A stretch of DNA of 64,000 nucleotides, taken from Siphonodentalium dalli. Its lineage: Eukaryota; Mollusca; Scaphopoda; Gadilida; Siphonodentaliidae. The DNA lies in NCBI GenBank assembly GCA_032622095.1, contig CP136065.1, positions 39,497,503 to 39,561,502 on the forward strand, given 5' to 3'. Of this stretch, positions 1 to 10,127 are shown piece by piece; position 1 is the first letter of the stretch; each line of letters opens with the position of its first letter. Both the position numbers and the translations under genes were made by a program. The notes under the pieces are model-generated. The model was given only the letters and a program-made list of their open reading frames with translations, was not told where the DNA came from and made no database searches.

Positions 1-1
1 A

Positions 2-124
2 TGGAAGCTCAGAATGCTTTGTGATTGGTATGTCGAAATGAGTGATAACTGGACTAAACGACAAATTTTCAAGTGTGAAAAACTTTCCAGAAATGGTAAA
101 TTGAATCTATGTTTGGAAGATCAG
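2..124 (+). CDS. Partial exon of unidentified gene at window edge
   Basis: The frame starting at base 2 is open up to a strong splice donor (CAG then GTAAGC) at 124/125. It reads as a lysine- and tryptophan-rich peptide of about 41 residues beginning WKLRMLCDWYVEMSDNW, followed by a basic stretch. No start codon is visible because the exon continues outside the window. I do not recognise the family. Support comes from the agreement of open frame and donor and from the protein-like composition; the exon is too short for more certainty. Confidence 0.45.
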
Positions 125-1607
125 GTAAGCACCAATTGAACATTTGCGATATATGTTTATTTATGAAATGCTGATTTTTCTCCGATTATTTTGACAGAAA
201 CATGCGAATATTTTGTCAATTTCAAAAGCGTTTCTGTGGATATCCGAGTCCGTTATCAGATCTAAAATATTTACACATGAACTTTGTTTAGTTAACCTGG
301 GTGTTGATGTGGGACATGCGGAATACCAACAAATTATTGTTTATGTTTTACCGGTAGTACCACACGCAAAATATTATCAGGAAGTTCTTTATAAACACTC
401 GGGTTTTAACTGTCTGTTTCCAATATATCAATCCTCGACGACACGAATATTATCTGTGATGTCAATTTACGAATAATTCCATAATATCAAATGACGGAAT
501 TATTTAAGATTGATTATGTGATCGAATTGATGTTATTGTACGCATCAAATGAATCAGACTCATTTTACTTGCAATATTTATCTATTGAAACATTATATTA
601 TATGCGAAACACGTACTCCCGCTCGATTTAGGGTAGGTGAGAAGTAGATGTGGGTTATGAGACACACATTTACACAAGCTGGTCAGTGCGCGCGTAATCG
701 GCGTTTATAAAAGAAAATTACCAGACATTTGTACATTAACGTAATTTTTTTAATGAATCCGTGTGAAATATATATTACTGAAATATATCGCCAACATGGG
801 TGCATTGGAACTGTTATGTAGAGTGGGATGTCATAATGACAACAAACTGAATAAAATATTTGATGTTTATTTGAATAACATTTTTTACAGTCATCAACAA
901 CAATTAATTTGTTATTACTATGAATATGGATATGCCACGTACAGCTAATATCACAATTTATCACATAATTAGCCCATAAAACGAGTTTAGTAATTATCGA
1001 TAAGACACACGTGTAATATCAGTGCGTGTGATGACATCACACCATTCTTTAAATGACGTGCGATCGCTGCAGTTTATTATTGTTGTTTTCGATGAATATT
1101 TTGCGTTTATTTGATCATGTGATAAAAGGTATCTCGCACTCGATCTATTTTATACGTAATTTATCAACCTCGTCCACTAAATTTTATTTGAGCCTCGGTA
1201 AAAATCGGTTCAAATCGAATTTAGTAAACTTGGTTGATAAATTCCATATAAAATAGAAACTCATCTGAGATGCTCAATATCTAAAATTAATAAAGTAACA
1301 TGTTTGCGGTTTGTATTTGCCCAATTCTCGGGTCAATTGTTCTGTGTACATGTAACCGTTTACTATTTGATATACATGTATGGAGTCCAAATATTATAAT
1401 GAGAATATTGAACATTAAATTAAAATTTAAAACTTTAGTTGCGTTTTGAACATTAAATTCGAAATTTTAAAGTGATGTGAAACACTCCGGTAGGCTGATC
1501 AAATAGAAATGGAGAATAATCTTGCTGAAAGTAGTTATTTTTACAAATATTATATCCAAATTGACAAAACACACCGTAATTCATATATATTCATTAAATA
1601 CAGTGAC
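125..1607. other. AT-rich stretch, no supported gene
   Basis: Probably intron or intergenic DNA downstream of the edge exon. Only short ORFs without recognisable motifs occur here. I see no RNA gene or long repeat. Confidence 0.4.
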
Positions 1608-1905
1608 CACGGATATAAAGGCCATAGACACAGATAAACAAACATGCATATATACTTCAATATATGAAATTGTTTTTTATTATAAAAGATTTGATCTGAC
1701 AATTCTTTATTCATTGACGAAATCAATCCGGGCCAAATATACCCTAAAAATGCATACCGCAAGTAATCCTGCGGCAACTCTTTGATGTCGCGGACTATTC
1801 ACACCTCCCGCTCTGTCCCTGAACAGAGTAGGTGCCTCTCTGCAATGGGATGCAGACCACAGGGTAAACACTGCTGACCACGCTATTAACATGGATGACC
1901 ACGGC
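1608..1905. repeat. Dispersed repeat, copy A of a direct pair
   Basis: It begins with GGATATAAAGGCCATAGACA and runs through TTTATTCATTGACGAAATCA, a CACCTCCCGC block and GAGTAGGTGCC. The same order recurs from 2124 (copy B) with scattered substitutions and small indels. Both copies run into the same ACCACGG/AACACG minisatellite, so the unit is probably a mobile repeat with a tandem tail. The family is unknown. Confidence 0.6.
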
Positions 1906-2123
1906 ATGAACACGACTTCAACACGATTGACCACGGAGTACACTCAGAGTGCATAATATGTCTTTAACTTATGAATTTTTGTAATGTTATATCCAATTTT
2001 TCTGCCATTTGTTAGAACACGATATCGCCGAACAAACTACCGAAACCATTTGCGTACATGTAATATGAACAAACACAAGAAAATATTAATGCCAACTAAA
2101 ATAAAATGCGACAACAAAACATG

Positions 2124-2400
2124 ACACGGATATAAAGGCCATAGACACAGATAAACAAATATATATATACATATATATATATAATTCAATATATGAAATT
2201 GTTTTTTATTATAAAAGATTTTATCTGACAATTCTTTATTCATTGACGAAATCAATCCGGGCCAAATATACCCGAAAAAATCCTACCGCAAGTAATACAG
2301 CGGCAACTCTTTGATGTCGCGGATTATTCACACCTCCCGCACTGTCCCTGAAAAGAGTAGGTGCCGCTCTGCATTGGGGTGCAGACCACGCCGTAAACAC
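2124..2400. repeat. Dispersed repeat, copy B of a direct pair
   Basis: Diverged second copy of the repeat at 1608-1905. It carries an extra TA-rich stretch near 2160-2185 and the same downstream minisatellite. No coding capacity is supported; the ORFs inside are parallel in both copies but show no protein motif. Confidence 0.6.
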
Positions 2401-2710
2401 GGTTGACCACGCTATTAACACGACTTCAACACGGATGACCACGGCGTGCAATCAGATGACCACGGCATGTACACGCCGTGTTCAGACCGTTTTTGAACAC
2501 GCTGGCCATTTTGCCGTAATTGATTACGCTAAGAACACGACTTCAACACGGATGACCACGGTGTGAACTCGGGTGACCACGGCATGTACACGCCGTGTTC
2601 AAACCGTTTTTGAACACGCTGGCCATTTTTCTGAAGTTGACCACGCTAAGACCACGTGCGATTTTTCCGTGTTTTTTCCGTGTTAAAATGTTGGCCACGC
2701 GTGGTTTTGA
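2400..2710. repeat. ACCACGG/AACACG minisatellite
   Basis: Irregular tandem of motifs such as AACACGACTTCAACACGG and GATGACCACGGCATGTACAC. The longer block, ending with GAACACGCTGGCCATTTT, is present twice (about 2460-2510 and 2580-2630). A shorter version of the array lies at 1855-1945 after copy A. Confidence 0.65.
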
Positions 2711-3001
2711 AAAAAACACGGGCCTTGTACTGTATAAGAGAATGCATGGCATAATATCTTGTAATAAAATATTGAATAAATATTAAAATTAGGAGCTCCC
2801 TTCTCTTGATCTAATGGTCTAATATTTTATATTCATTTTATTTTAGTAAATGTAATTGGTTTTGGAAAAAAAAATTGAACAAATCTGAAAATTCCCCCCT
2901 CCCAAACCATTGTGGGGACATCCCTTGCGAGAATAGGACATGTGAGATTTATTTGGATGCCTGACTACATTGGCCTAACAATATTTCCTTGACCTTGAAC
3001 C

Positions 3002-3037
3002 CCAGTGCATTCTCTTATATATAAGAGAATGCACTGG
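3002..3037. repeat. Perfect palindrome of the TTCTCTTATATA hairpin family
   Basis: The sequence from CCAGTGCATTCTC to GAGAATGCACTGG is a perfect inverted repeat without a loop. It is the shortest version of a hairpin module found near 21.5, 39.6, 39.7, 62.1 and 62.3 kb; the longer copies have a GCGAG extension and a 15-base centre. Confidence 0.8.
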
Positions 3038-3050
3038 CACAGGTTCTTTA

Positions 3051-4845
3051 GGCCACTGTTTTTTTATTAGTTGGTTAGCAGATTTTTTTCTGGAAAAGTT
3101 GGGTCGGTCGGTCGGAAAAAAAAGGAAAACACTCTAATTTCAAATAAAAGGAAAATGGTCTGAAAATAACTTTGTATCATATATATTATCTCACATCTAT
3201 TTTTGGCATCTCAATATACAGCAATATACTTAATCTGACTAGAAAAACAAGGTTGATATATGTTTGTAATCACTTTTAATACTCTTTAAACATAACATAG
3301 CGAAAACAAAAAAACAAAAAAACAAAACTAGATGTTGATTTTAATTGACATTATACAGTATATACATTTTACATACTATATGAATTTAATATAATATAGT
3401 GCCATAGAGGTGTAATATATATGTGAATTTATATTACATCTATGTGGCACTATATTATATCAAATGTGTATAATATGTAAAATATACTCTGCTATAAATG
3501 TCAAATAAAATCGTCAACTCAACAACCGTGAGCATAATACAAACTTTCCATTTAATAACAAACTATTCAAACAGTTCTTATGTGTTTAAAGTATAGAAGA
3601 GAGGTGATATGATTGAAGTCAACAAGATCATATGGGACTTATACATTGTATAAAAAATTTTCACAGACCAAACTAAATTCTTCAATTGAGCTACATACAT
3701 TGGAACTAGAAGACATGCATTTAAATTTAAGCAAGCAATTCTCTCAAATGAGAGTGTAAGACAGCAATGTACTTGTATCCAAATGAACTGAGGGCTGACA
3801 CCGGAACGTCGGGTTCCTCGATTTCGGTGACCCCCCTCAGTAAATTGTTCGGTTAGACCACCAAAGTAGCCACGACGAATCAATGCATCGTCCTCGACAA
3901 ACGAGAACAGCTCTCGAACTGTTATTTCGGGATAAACACATTTCAGCTGTTTTCTTATGGTCTTGTTTTCCGAAATGACAACTGCACACAGATATACTTT
4001 CGCTATTTCGAAAAACGAAAGTAGCCTAGCGTTGTTACTGGAGTGACTTCGAGATCGGCTGCAGCTTCGGTCACAGCCGATAATGGAAATAAGTCTGCGC
4101 ATGTCCATATCCGAGGAATCTCGAACGACTATTTGACCGTGGCTACAGCCGCAACGAATGTCACTTTCAATATCCACTACAAACATGAATTCTCCGTAAT
4201 TTAATCATCGAATTTGAGGGTCTGGTATCATAAATGATATAGGGTTATCTGTTGATCAGACCCAATGCTGTATATTTTATACTTTAAAGGCATTAATTAT
4301 ATATACGATCGGTTATATGGACGAGGCATATAAAAAGAAAAAAAGCATCGACATTCAGAATTAACTATAACCTCCAACTTTCCAAAAATAGTTTCATAAA
4401 ATTAGATAGATATGTGTTTTCCTAAAGTAACCATCGAACCCAAAGATACAAATCTACACGTATTAACTACAGATTAACTTTTTCATTCAATCAATCATCG
4501 TCCGCCTTTGTCATTTATTTAGTGGCCGCCATGTTTGATTTGATCGGTAGTACGGGAACTCGCAACCAGGATTTTTGTGGAAACGTGATCTCGAAGTACT
4601 CTAGATTACCTAGTAGCGGAAGTGATGCAGAAAACACGAATGCGAAACGTCGCCAAAATTAATCCGTCCCTGCAAACAAACAAGCGATCTTTTTTCATTT
4701 TTTTAATAAAATAAAATTTTGAGTGCGGAAAAAACGGGTTGGCGGCAATAAAAAAAGTTCTAAACACAATTTGATTTTTTTCTAAAAACCGAAAAAAACG
4801 AGTCGGCGGATCCGCGAACCAACTAATAACAAAAAAAAAGTGGCC
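3051..4845. mobile_element. PIF/Harbinger-like TIR element carrying an ORF
   Basis: The left end reads GGCCACTGTTTTTTTATTAG and the right end is its near inverse, ending CAAAAAAAAAGTGGCC. Both ends continue with an inverted TTAGTTGGTT block, giving a terminal inverted repeat of about 35 bp. The element is flanked by TTA on both sides, matching the 3-bp TWA target duplication of PIF/Harbinger elements. No DDE transposase is visible. The only long ORF is on the minus strand (3578-4186). A related family with GGCCAAAA ends is inserted at 51359-52517. Confidence 0.6.
3578..4186 (-). CDS. Hypothetical 202-codon ORF inside TIR element
   Basis: It begins MFVVDIESDIRCGCSHG. The N-terminal half has balanced, protein-like composition, with a charged segment around residues 75-115. 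The C-terminal part, after about residue 110, is less convincing (rich in I, L, Y and M). It could therefore be a first exon that ends before the ORF does. It matches no transposase motif I know (no DDE or zinc finger). It may be host sequence captured between the GGCCACT inverted repeats, or chance. Upstream on the same strand (about 4530) the text resembles a 5' leader. Confidence 0.3.
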   Translation of the reverse strand: MFVVDIESDIRCGCSHGQIVVRDSSDMDMRRLISIIGCDRSCSRSRSHSSNNARLLSFFEIAKVYLCAVVISENKTIRKQLKCVYPEITVRELFSFVEDDALIRRGYFGGLTEQFTEGGHRNRGTRRSGVSPQFIWIQVHCCLTLSFERIACLNLNACLLVPMYVAQLKNLVWSVKIFYTMYKSHMILLTSIISPLFYTLNT

Positions 4846-4849
4846 TTAT

Positions 4850-5315
4850 TGCTGCACCAGCACAGCTCCGGTCATGAAATGGTTAATACTGACTACTAAT
4901 AATAAGCTTGTAAACTGTCAGAGGTACATTTGAATTTGAGATTACACTAAACACATTGGATTAAATTTCATTCATTCAGCTCACTATCAGCCACAAGGCA
5001 TGTGGATATTGAGATATAATGACTGGACAAACAGCCAAGAGAAGTAAGGCCAGTTACACATTGGATGTCAAATAGCTACTACAGCTGGTGTCAAAAGACT
5101 TTTAATGACGTGAACTAAATGAGGATCTGGTCAAGTGTGGGGTGGCAGGGACAGGTGGTGGTAGTGGGGGGGATGGGGTGTGGTGTGTCTAAAAAAAATC
5201 AAAGGTTAAAATGAAAAAAATTATTTTTATTATTTTGTTTTTCATTTTTCATTTTGAAATTAATTTATTTTTATTTAATTGAGCAAGGATTTCAATTAAT
5301 TTTGTTGTTGTTACG
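4850..5315. other. No supported gene; G/T-rich and T-rich tracts
   Basis: A G-rich stretch (about 5135-5185) is followed by T/A-rich low-complexity sequence (5195-5300). Nothing else is supported. Confidence 0.4.
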
Positions 5316-5317
5316 AG

Positions 5318-5735
5318 TTGTACATGGCTCTGCCTCTATTTGGCCTAGTGACCTCATTTGAACAAATGTGAACCCCAGTCACCAAGGACCCTCCATACCA
5401 AATATAAGCTAAAACGGCCCAATGGTTCTCAAGAAGTCATTCTAAAAATAACTATGGATGAATAGAGTTATGGTCCTGGTTTCACAACTAATTGACCTGG
5501 TGACTACATTTGAACAAATCTGAATGTGAGTCACCTAGGGAACATCCACACCAAATATGAACACGTTTGGTCTTATAATTTTGGAGAAGACAATTCTTGA
5601 CAGACAGACAGACAGACGGACAGACAGATGAGGAGTGATGACTATAGCTCCACCGGAGACTTTATCTCAGGTGAGCTAAAAAGCTCTGACAAGGTTGCAT
5701 CGGTGGAAGGACGGACCGACAGACAGACGGACAAG
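5318..5735. repeat. Dispersed repeat with ACAG/ACGG microsatellite tail
   Basis: Two diverged copies of a unit of about 130 bp (GGCCTAGTGACCTCATTTGA and a later cognate) each contain GAACAAAT-TGAA and a 'caccaaatat' block. They are followed by (GACA)n/(GACGGACA)n at about 5595-5630, a segment containing GGTGAGCTAAAAAGCTC, and another GACAGACGGAC run. Tandem core, then microsatellite, then short hairpin is the layout of pearl/Helentron-derived elements. The assignment is by layout only. Confidence 0.5.
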
Positions 5736-6047
5736 CTGATTCCCATTATACTTCATAACTTTATTAAGGGGGATAAAAAAATTCAGCAGCCAACTCGTGG
5801 ATCCGGTGTCAGGAGACGTAAAATTTGGCGTTCTTGTACATATTAAATTAATGACACGATTGCTTTCATGACTATAACATACAGTACATGTATGGGAAGC
5901 TCTCTGGACATATTGCAGCTGACCTATGGATTGTGAAAATGATGTAATAGAGACATTTTGACAACACTTGTTGCAAATTGATGAATTGTGTGTCTTGAAA
6001 GACATGTATACATCATGTGCCTACATACCACGTTGTTCTCTTGATAT
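5736..6047. other. 3' flank of the B-box/NHL gene
   Basis: Non-coding sequence downstream, in the gene's orientation, of the minus-strand gene at 6048-7541. It presumably includes its 3' UTR. I could not place a poly(A) signal with confidence. Confidence 0.35.
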
Positions 6048-7541
6048 TTATAGCTGACCCACGTATGATGTGATAGAGTCATTCGCCGCATTTGAAACCA
6101 TGAAGCACATCCTGGTAGGGTTGACACATATTCCGACGGGATCGGTTACTGATATGACTGAGCGACTACGTTGTCCGTCACGGCTCAGTTCCATTACGTC
6201 ATGACTGGTATAGTTGCAGACGTAAATATTGGCTCCAAACACGCACACACCAATCGGACTAGTTCCGCCGCTCGGTATCGATCTGAGATGTGTCGCAAGA
6301 TTCTGGGACAACACTATCACCTCAAATGCTCGAATATCCGTAACAAACAAGGCGTCGGCCTCCGGTGATACAGCCACGCACCATGGTTTCTGGAAGGCAT
6401 GTGATGACTGAGCAATGACCTTACCACTCGTTGTTATCGCACGCACGCAGCGATCATTGGGACATGCAACGATTAATCTGCCCCCAACAAAAACGATACC
6501 TACACAACTTCCGGATACAGGAAACATTGTTTGATGACTGAGATCTGAGGTTTGAAACACCGATATCTGTTTTGGTTCCTCATGCGTTACGTAGACGCGA
6601 TCATTCAGAGAACAGACACCATATGGCTGGTAATTGAGTGTGACAAACTTAGTTATTATACCGCTTTGAGTTACCACCCGGAGCGTGTTCGGATTGTAGG
6701 ATGCAATAATTAAATCCGATGTCGGAGTATCGTGGAGGAATGTCATGACCGACTGAGTTCCGCCGTAGGAGAAGTCTAATTCCTTTATTAGTTGACTGAT
6801 TGGCTTCTGACAAATACCGATAACACAGGAATCGTTCAAAATTTTCTCTACTGAATCAAAAACACCTTTATTGATGACCGTCTCGTAATCTATCGGGGAC
6901 AAGTCTTCGAAATCGCTGAGTAGAGCCTTTGAATTGGATATAGCTTGATGAAGCTTTATCGAGCGCTTGTTAAGAGCCTTAGCCCTTTTTGGAGCAGATA
7001 CTTCTGAAGTCCCTGTGGCATGTGATTCGACAGGAACGTCCTCTCCTCCTGGGTTTATTGCCGCCCCTTCGCATGAACGTGATTCTGCATCTTGTTCTGG
7101 CGACAGCTCAACTTGTCTCTCTTTCTTCAGTTCGGACAGAACATTTACCACCTTACCCACGCACTGTGCAGCTAACTTGTGCTTTGACATAGTCTCTTTC
7201 ACACGATTGAGCGCATGCTTCTCACAATCATCAACAATCTGGCGAACCAGAGAAAATAAATTCTGTACCTCCATTATCATATCGCTCTCTCTTCCATTCT
7301 GTTTGGTCAGCCAACTGGGAACAGATTCCTGCATATCATGTGCCGCTGAGATTAATTTATCAAGACTCAATTCGTATTCTTTGACATCTGCCGCTAGTTT
7401 TGCTGTTGCCTTCGACAGAATTTTGAGTTGACATTTTGGATATGCAACTGAATGACACGAGTCACAGCATGGTATGAAGTGGGTGCCACAGAATGAGTTA
7501 ATAGGTTTGGAGTGCAGCTCACAAACTTCAGCGGCTGACAT
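6048..7541 (-). CDS. B-box zinc-finger / NHL-type beta-propeller protein (TRIM-like, no RING)
   Basis: 497 residues. An N-terminal B-box 2 zinc finger occupies about residues 7-37: C7, H10, C18, C26, C29 and H30 match the C-x2-H-x7-C-x7-C-x2-C spacing. Then come a helical, charged, coiled-coil-like region (about 40-130 and 190-240) and an acidic linker near 145-180. The C-terminal half (about 250-497) has repeated strand-turn blocks (PYGVCSLNDRVYV, PWCVAVSPEADALFVTD, PIGVCVFGANIYVCN, PVGICVNPTRMCFMVS) typical of NHL-like six-bladed propellers. There is no RING domain upstream, so ubiquitin ligase activity is doubtful. Such B-box/NHL proteins are greatly expanded in molluscs; a ligand- or RNA-binding scaffold role is inference. 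The start is at 7541. A splice acceptor (TTTTTCAG) lies just upstream at 7549-7550 on this strand, so the whole coding region sits in one exon behind a 5' UTR intron. Confidence 0.85.
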   Translation of the reverse strand: MSAAEVCELHSKPINSFCGTHFIPCCDSCHSVAYPKCQLKILSKATAKLAADVKEYELSLDKLISAAHDMQESVPSWLTKQNGRESDMIMEVQNLFSLVRQIVDDCEKHALNRVKETMSKHKLAAQCVGKVVNVLSELKKERQVELSPEQDAESRSCEGAAINPGGEDVPVESHATGTSEVSAPKRAKALNKRSIKLHQAISNSKALLSDFEDLSPIDYETVINKGVFDSVEKILNDSCVIGICQKPISQLIKELDFSYGGTQSVMTFLHDTPTSDLIIASYNPNTLRVVTQSGIITKFVTLNYQPYGVCSLNDRVYVTHEEPKQISVFQTSDLSHQTMFPVSGSCVGIVFVGGRLIVACPNDRCVRAITTSGKVIAQSSHAFQKPWCVAVSPEADALFVTDIRAFEVIVLSQNLATHLRSIPSGGTSPIGVCVFGANIYVCNYTSHDVMELSRDGQRSRSVISVTDPVGICVNPTRMCFMVSNAANDSITSYVGQL

Positions 7542-7548
7542 GACTTAC

Positions 7549-7562
7549 CTGAAAAATAAAAT
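7549..7562 (-). other. Splice acceptor of 5' UTR intron
   Basis: On the minus strand TTTATTTTTCAG is followed by GTAAGTC and the ATG of the B-box/NHL gene. A pyrimidine-rich tract ending in AG seven bases before the start codon fits an acceptor. The matching 5' exon and promoter at higher coordinates were not identified. Confidence 0.5.
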
Positions 7563-9154
7563 TGTTCCACTATTTATCTCTTGTTAGAAGTTACAATTTC
7601 CCCCATAGGGACAGATATTATAATCTCTGTATTGCACATTGAAAGATAGCAACACTACCTAAATGGGAGGCAAATGCATGATGCATCACAAAAATTGATG
7701 AAATTATTCTAATATGTAACCAGTCACACTTGAGGGTAGTCCAAGTCTTTAAAAAAAAAAAGCATCTTGTCATCCCAATATCTTACTCTCTCCTGCCAAA
7801 TAAACGTGACGTCACGTTTATTTATTTAAAGAAAAATACGACAGCATCACGATTATTAGGCGCCATCACGATTATTTAAAGTTCTTGCAAAGTCGCGGAA
7901 TTTTCAGTCAAAAAGTTAGAAAAAACGTGCAGCTCACTAAAAAAAATAGAAGTGCACTTGACAAGTTGACAGGAATGTGGGAGAATCTCATTCCTAACAG
8001 GATTTAGGCCTCTAGATCATGATGTCCGTGTATAAACAGACGGATTATCGCAGTTAATTACAACTCATCAAAGCTTATAATCACACAGTGACAACTAATT
8101 ATCGTTGGGACGGAACCGACTTCTACTATCAAAACGGGACTTAATGCTAAAATCACATCACCAGGCAGGCAGGCTTATATTATAAAATAATCAGTGAAAC
8201 TAATCTGAGTGACAACTGATGAACTAATTTAACTTGACGTGGCCGACTTCTCCAAACAATACTGTTATCGTGACCCAATTATGCGCTATCATGAAGACAC
8301 AGAAGCTGTGAGTCGTGTGCACACATGCGTGACTGGTTTTGGCTATAAATGGAAAGTTACGACACCGCAGTAGCTTCTGTGTGTACACAGGAACATGTAT
8401 TTAAATCTATGCAATAAAGCAATACAATAACATGTCCGTGTATTCAAAGCACAGTTTAATTATGAATGCGATGACTTGGCAACAGTTCCACATTATTAAC
8501 CACAACTTACGTTTTATGTCGGATTTAAGTTTTATGTCGGATTTTAAATAGCCGATGTGCGACATAAGAAAGATAACTCTAATTTACATCTCGAGCGAAA
8601 TATTGATGGATGATGCAACCGATATGCCAACTAATTTCCCGCAAGTTCCACCTTTTACTCATTGTCACTGATCATAATGCCGAACTTTATTTATCATAAA
8701 TAATAATAGAAGTTTCCCCACTATATTTGTTTTTCGCATTATAGAACTGGTTGAATTAATGTGGTCCGTTTTATAAGCTCCATTACAGCATTTCAAACCG
8801 CGCGTTCCGTTATTGTTCCGTTTTTGTTTCCAATCTGGAATTTAAAATAATTCTACAGCAGACGAAAATGGGAAAATTAAAATAGTTTTGTTTTTGTTTG
8901 TGGACCTCAAGATGGGTGAACCTCCTTGGCAGCCTCGCTGTGATTTTGAGAAAGCCGTGCATGCTTCCACCCAACCTGGCTACAATCACCACAGTACTTT
9001 ACCTTACTCAGACTGGTACTAGTACTGTTACCAAATTACTTACTGTCATTATTAAAGGAGCCAATGAGAACAACTTGCATGCATGGGAACTTGCCCAACA
9101 ATGCCAAATTAATTAAGGCCTACATTCTGCTTCATTTATAGTAGAAATATGGTA
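7563..9154. other. Upstream region of B-box/NHL gene, no supported gene
   Basis: Likely holds the 5' exon and promoter of the minus-strand gene, but none can be pinned down. A small direct motif CATCACGATTATT occurs twice at about 7844-7880 and resembles the minisatellite at 9170-9260. Short ORFs near 8810-9116 have no recognisable motif. Confidence 0.35.
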
Positions 9155-9164
9155 AAATGCCATC

Positions 9165-9264
9165 ATTGTGCGCCATCACTATTATTTGGCACCATCACTA
9201 TTATTAATAACACCCGAAAATGTGCACCATCACTATTATTTGGCCATCACTATTATTAGGCAGG
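9165..9264. repeat. CCATCACTATTATT minisatellite
   Basis: Four imperfect copies of a CACCATCACTATTATTTGGC-like unit, with spacers containing AATAACACCCGAAAATGTG. A diverged pair (CATCACGATTATT) lies near 7844-7880. Confidence 0.7.
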
Positions 9265-9479
9265 GGAGAGTAGCTGGTTTCAGTGTATGAGAAGCTTGGA
9301 CTAAGTTGAGGGCATATATCACTCACCTCCCCTGAATTTCAAATTAACAGAGGAACGGGATGAATACTGAATACCAGTTAATGTGGTGGCGGGTTAATAC
9401 AGAATACCAGTTAACTCTTTCACTGCCATGCAGCACCACAGACATATCTGCCACTGCCAAGCATACTATACATGTACTA

Positions 9480-9842
9480 TACATGTACATGTAGCATATT
9501 GGTCTGGGGATCGAAAACACACCCCAGTCCACCATTGTCACATGACCACAAACAAGATGGCCACCACCCCAAAATATAAGAAAATTTTAGTATTTCTCAA
9601 TAACTTTCGTATTTGCAGAGATATTGTCATGAAAGTTAACTTAAATTGGTATATAAGTAGGTATCAGTATTGTGAATAGAAAATATGTTCTAGTCCGCCA
9701 ATGTCACATCACTTGACCACAATCATGTGACCACAAAACAAGATGGCGACCATCCCGAAATATAAGATAATGTAAGTATATTGCTGCTAAATATACATAT
9801 TGATTGGGTATTTCTCAATAACTTTTGTATCTGTAAAGGTAT
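9480..9842. repeat. Diverged tandem repeat, left of LTR element
   Basis: Units of about 190 bp share GACCACAAACAAGATGGC, a CCAAAATATAAGA block, TATTTCTCAATAACTTT and CTGCAGAG-type blocks. The array continues at 14427 after the LTR retrotransposon, so the element landed inside a pre-existing repeat array. This also gives a clean view of the empty target. Confidence 0.65.
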
Positions 9843-10053
9843 TGTTAACAGTGGCCTAAATTTGCATGTAACAAATTTACTATTAATCTGGGTACCACGC
9901 ACCACCAGCGTGTATTTCAATTTCGGCTAATTTATGCATGACCTAATGGTTGCATGACTTTCGCGGCTTTCTCTGCAAACGGCACTCCTCACATAACTAT
10001 TCATTGAGTAAGAGATTAAAACTGAATTCTAATAACGACTTGTGTTATTAACA
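9843..10053 (+). repeat. 5' LTR, 211 bp
   Basis: Starts TGTTAACAGTGGCC and ends TGTGTTATTAACA, with the TG...CA ends expected of LTRs. It is identical by eye to 14216-14426. It should hold the promoter and polyadenylation site; a GAGATTAAAACTGAATTC stretch lies near its 3' end, but I cannot assign U3/R/U5 limits. Confidence 0.95.
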
Positions 10054-10064
10054 TGGTGGCAGCG
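10054..10064 (+). other. Primer binding site (tRNA-Leu-like)
   Basis: TGGTGGCAGCG directly follows the 5' LTR. It is complementary to a tRNA 3' end CGCTGCCACCA, as in some tRNA-Leu isoacceptors (from memory of animal tRNA-Leu). It is where minus-strand DNA synthesis would be primed. Confidence 0.7.
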
Positions 10065-10127
10065 TTGTCGTTATAACTAAGTACTATAGTTATACACTAT
10101 ACGGACTCATTCCTCACGGATTGTACT

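Noticed and set aside
683..964. 93-codon minus-strand ORF
   Set aside because: Composition is dominated by residues from AT-rich codons, no splice support, no motif. Likely chance.
6967..7431. 154-codon plus-strand ORF opposite the B-box/NHL gene
   Set aside because: Shadow of the minus-strand coding region; serine/cysteine-rich composition typical of an antisense frame.
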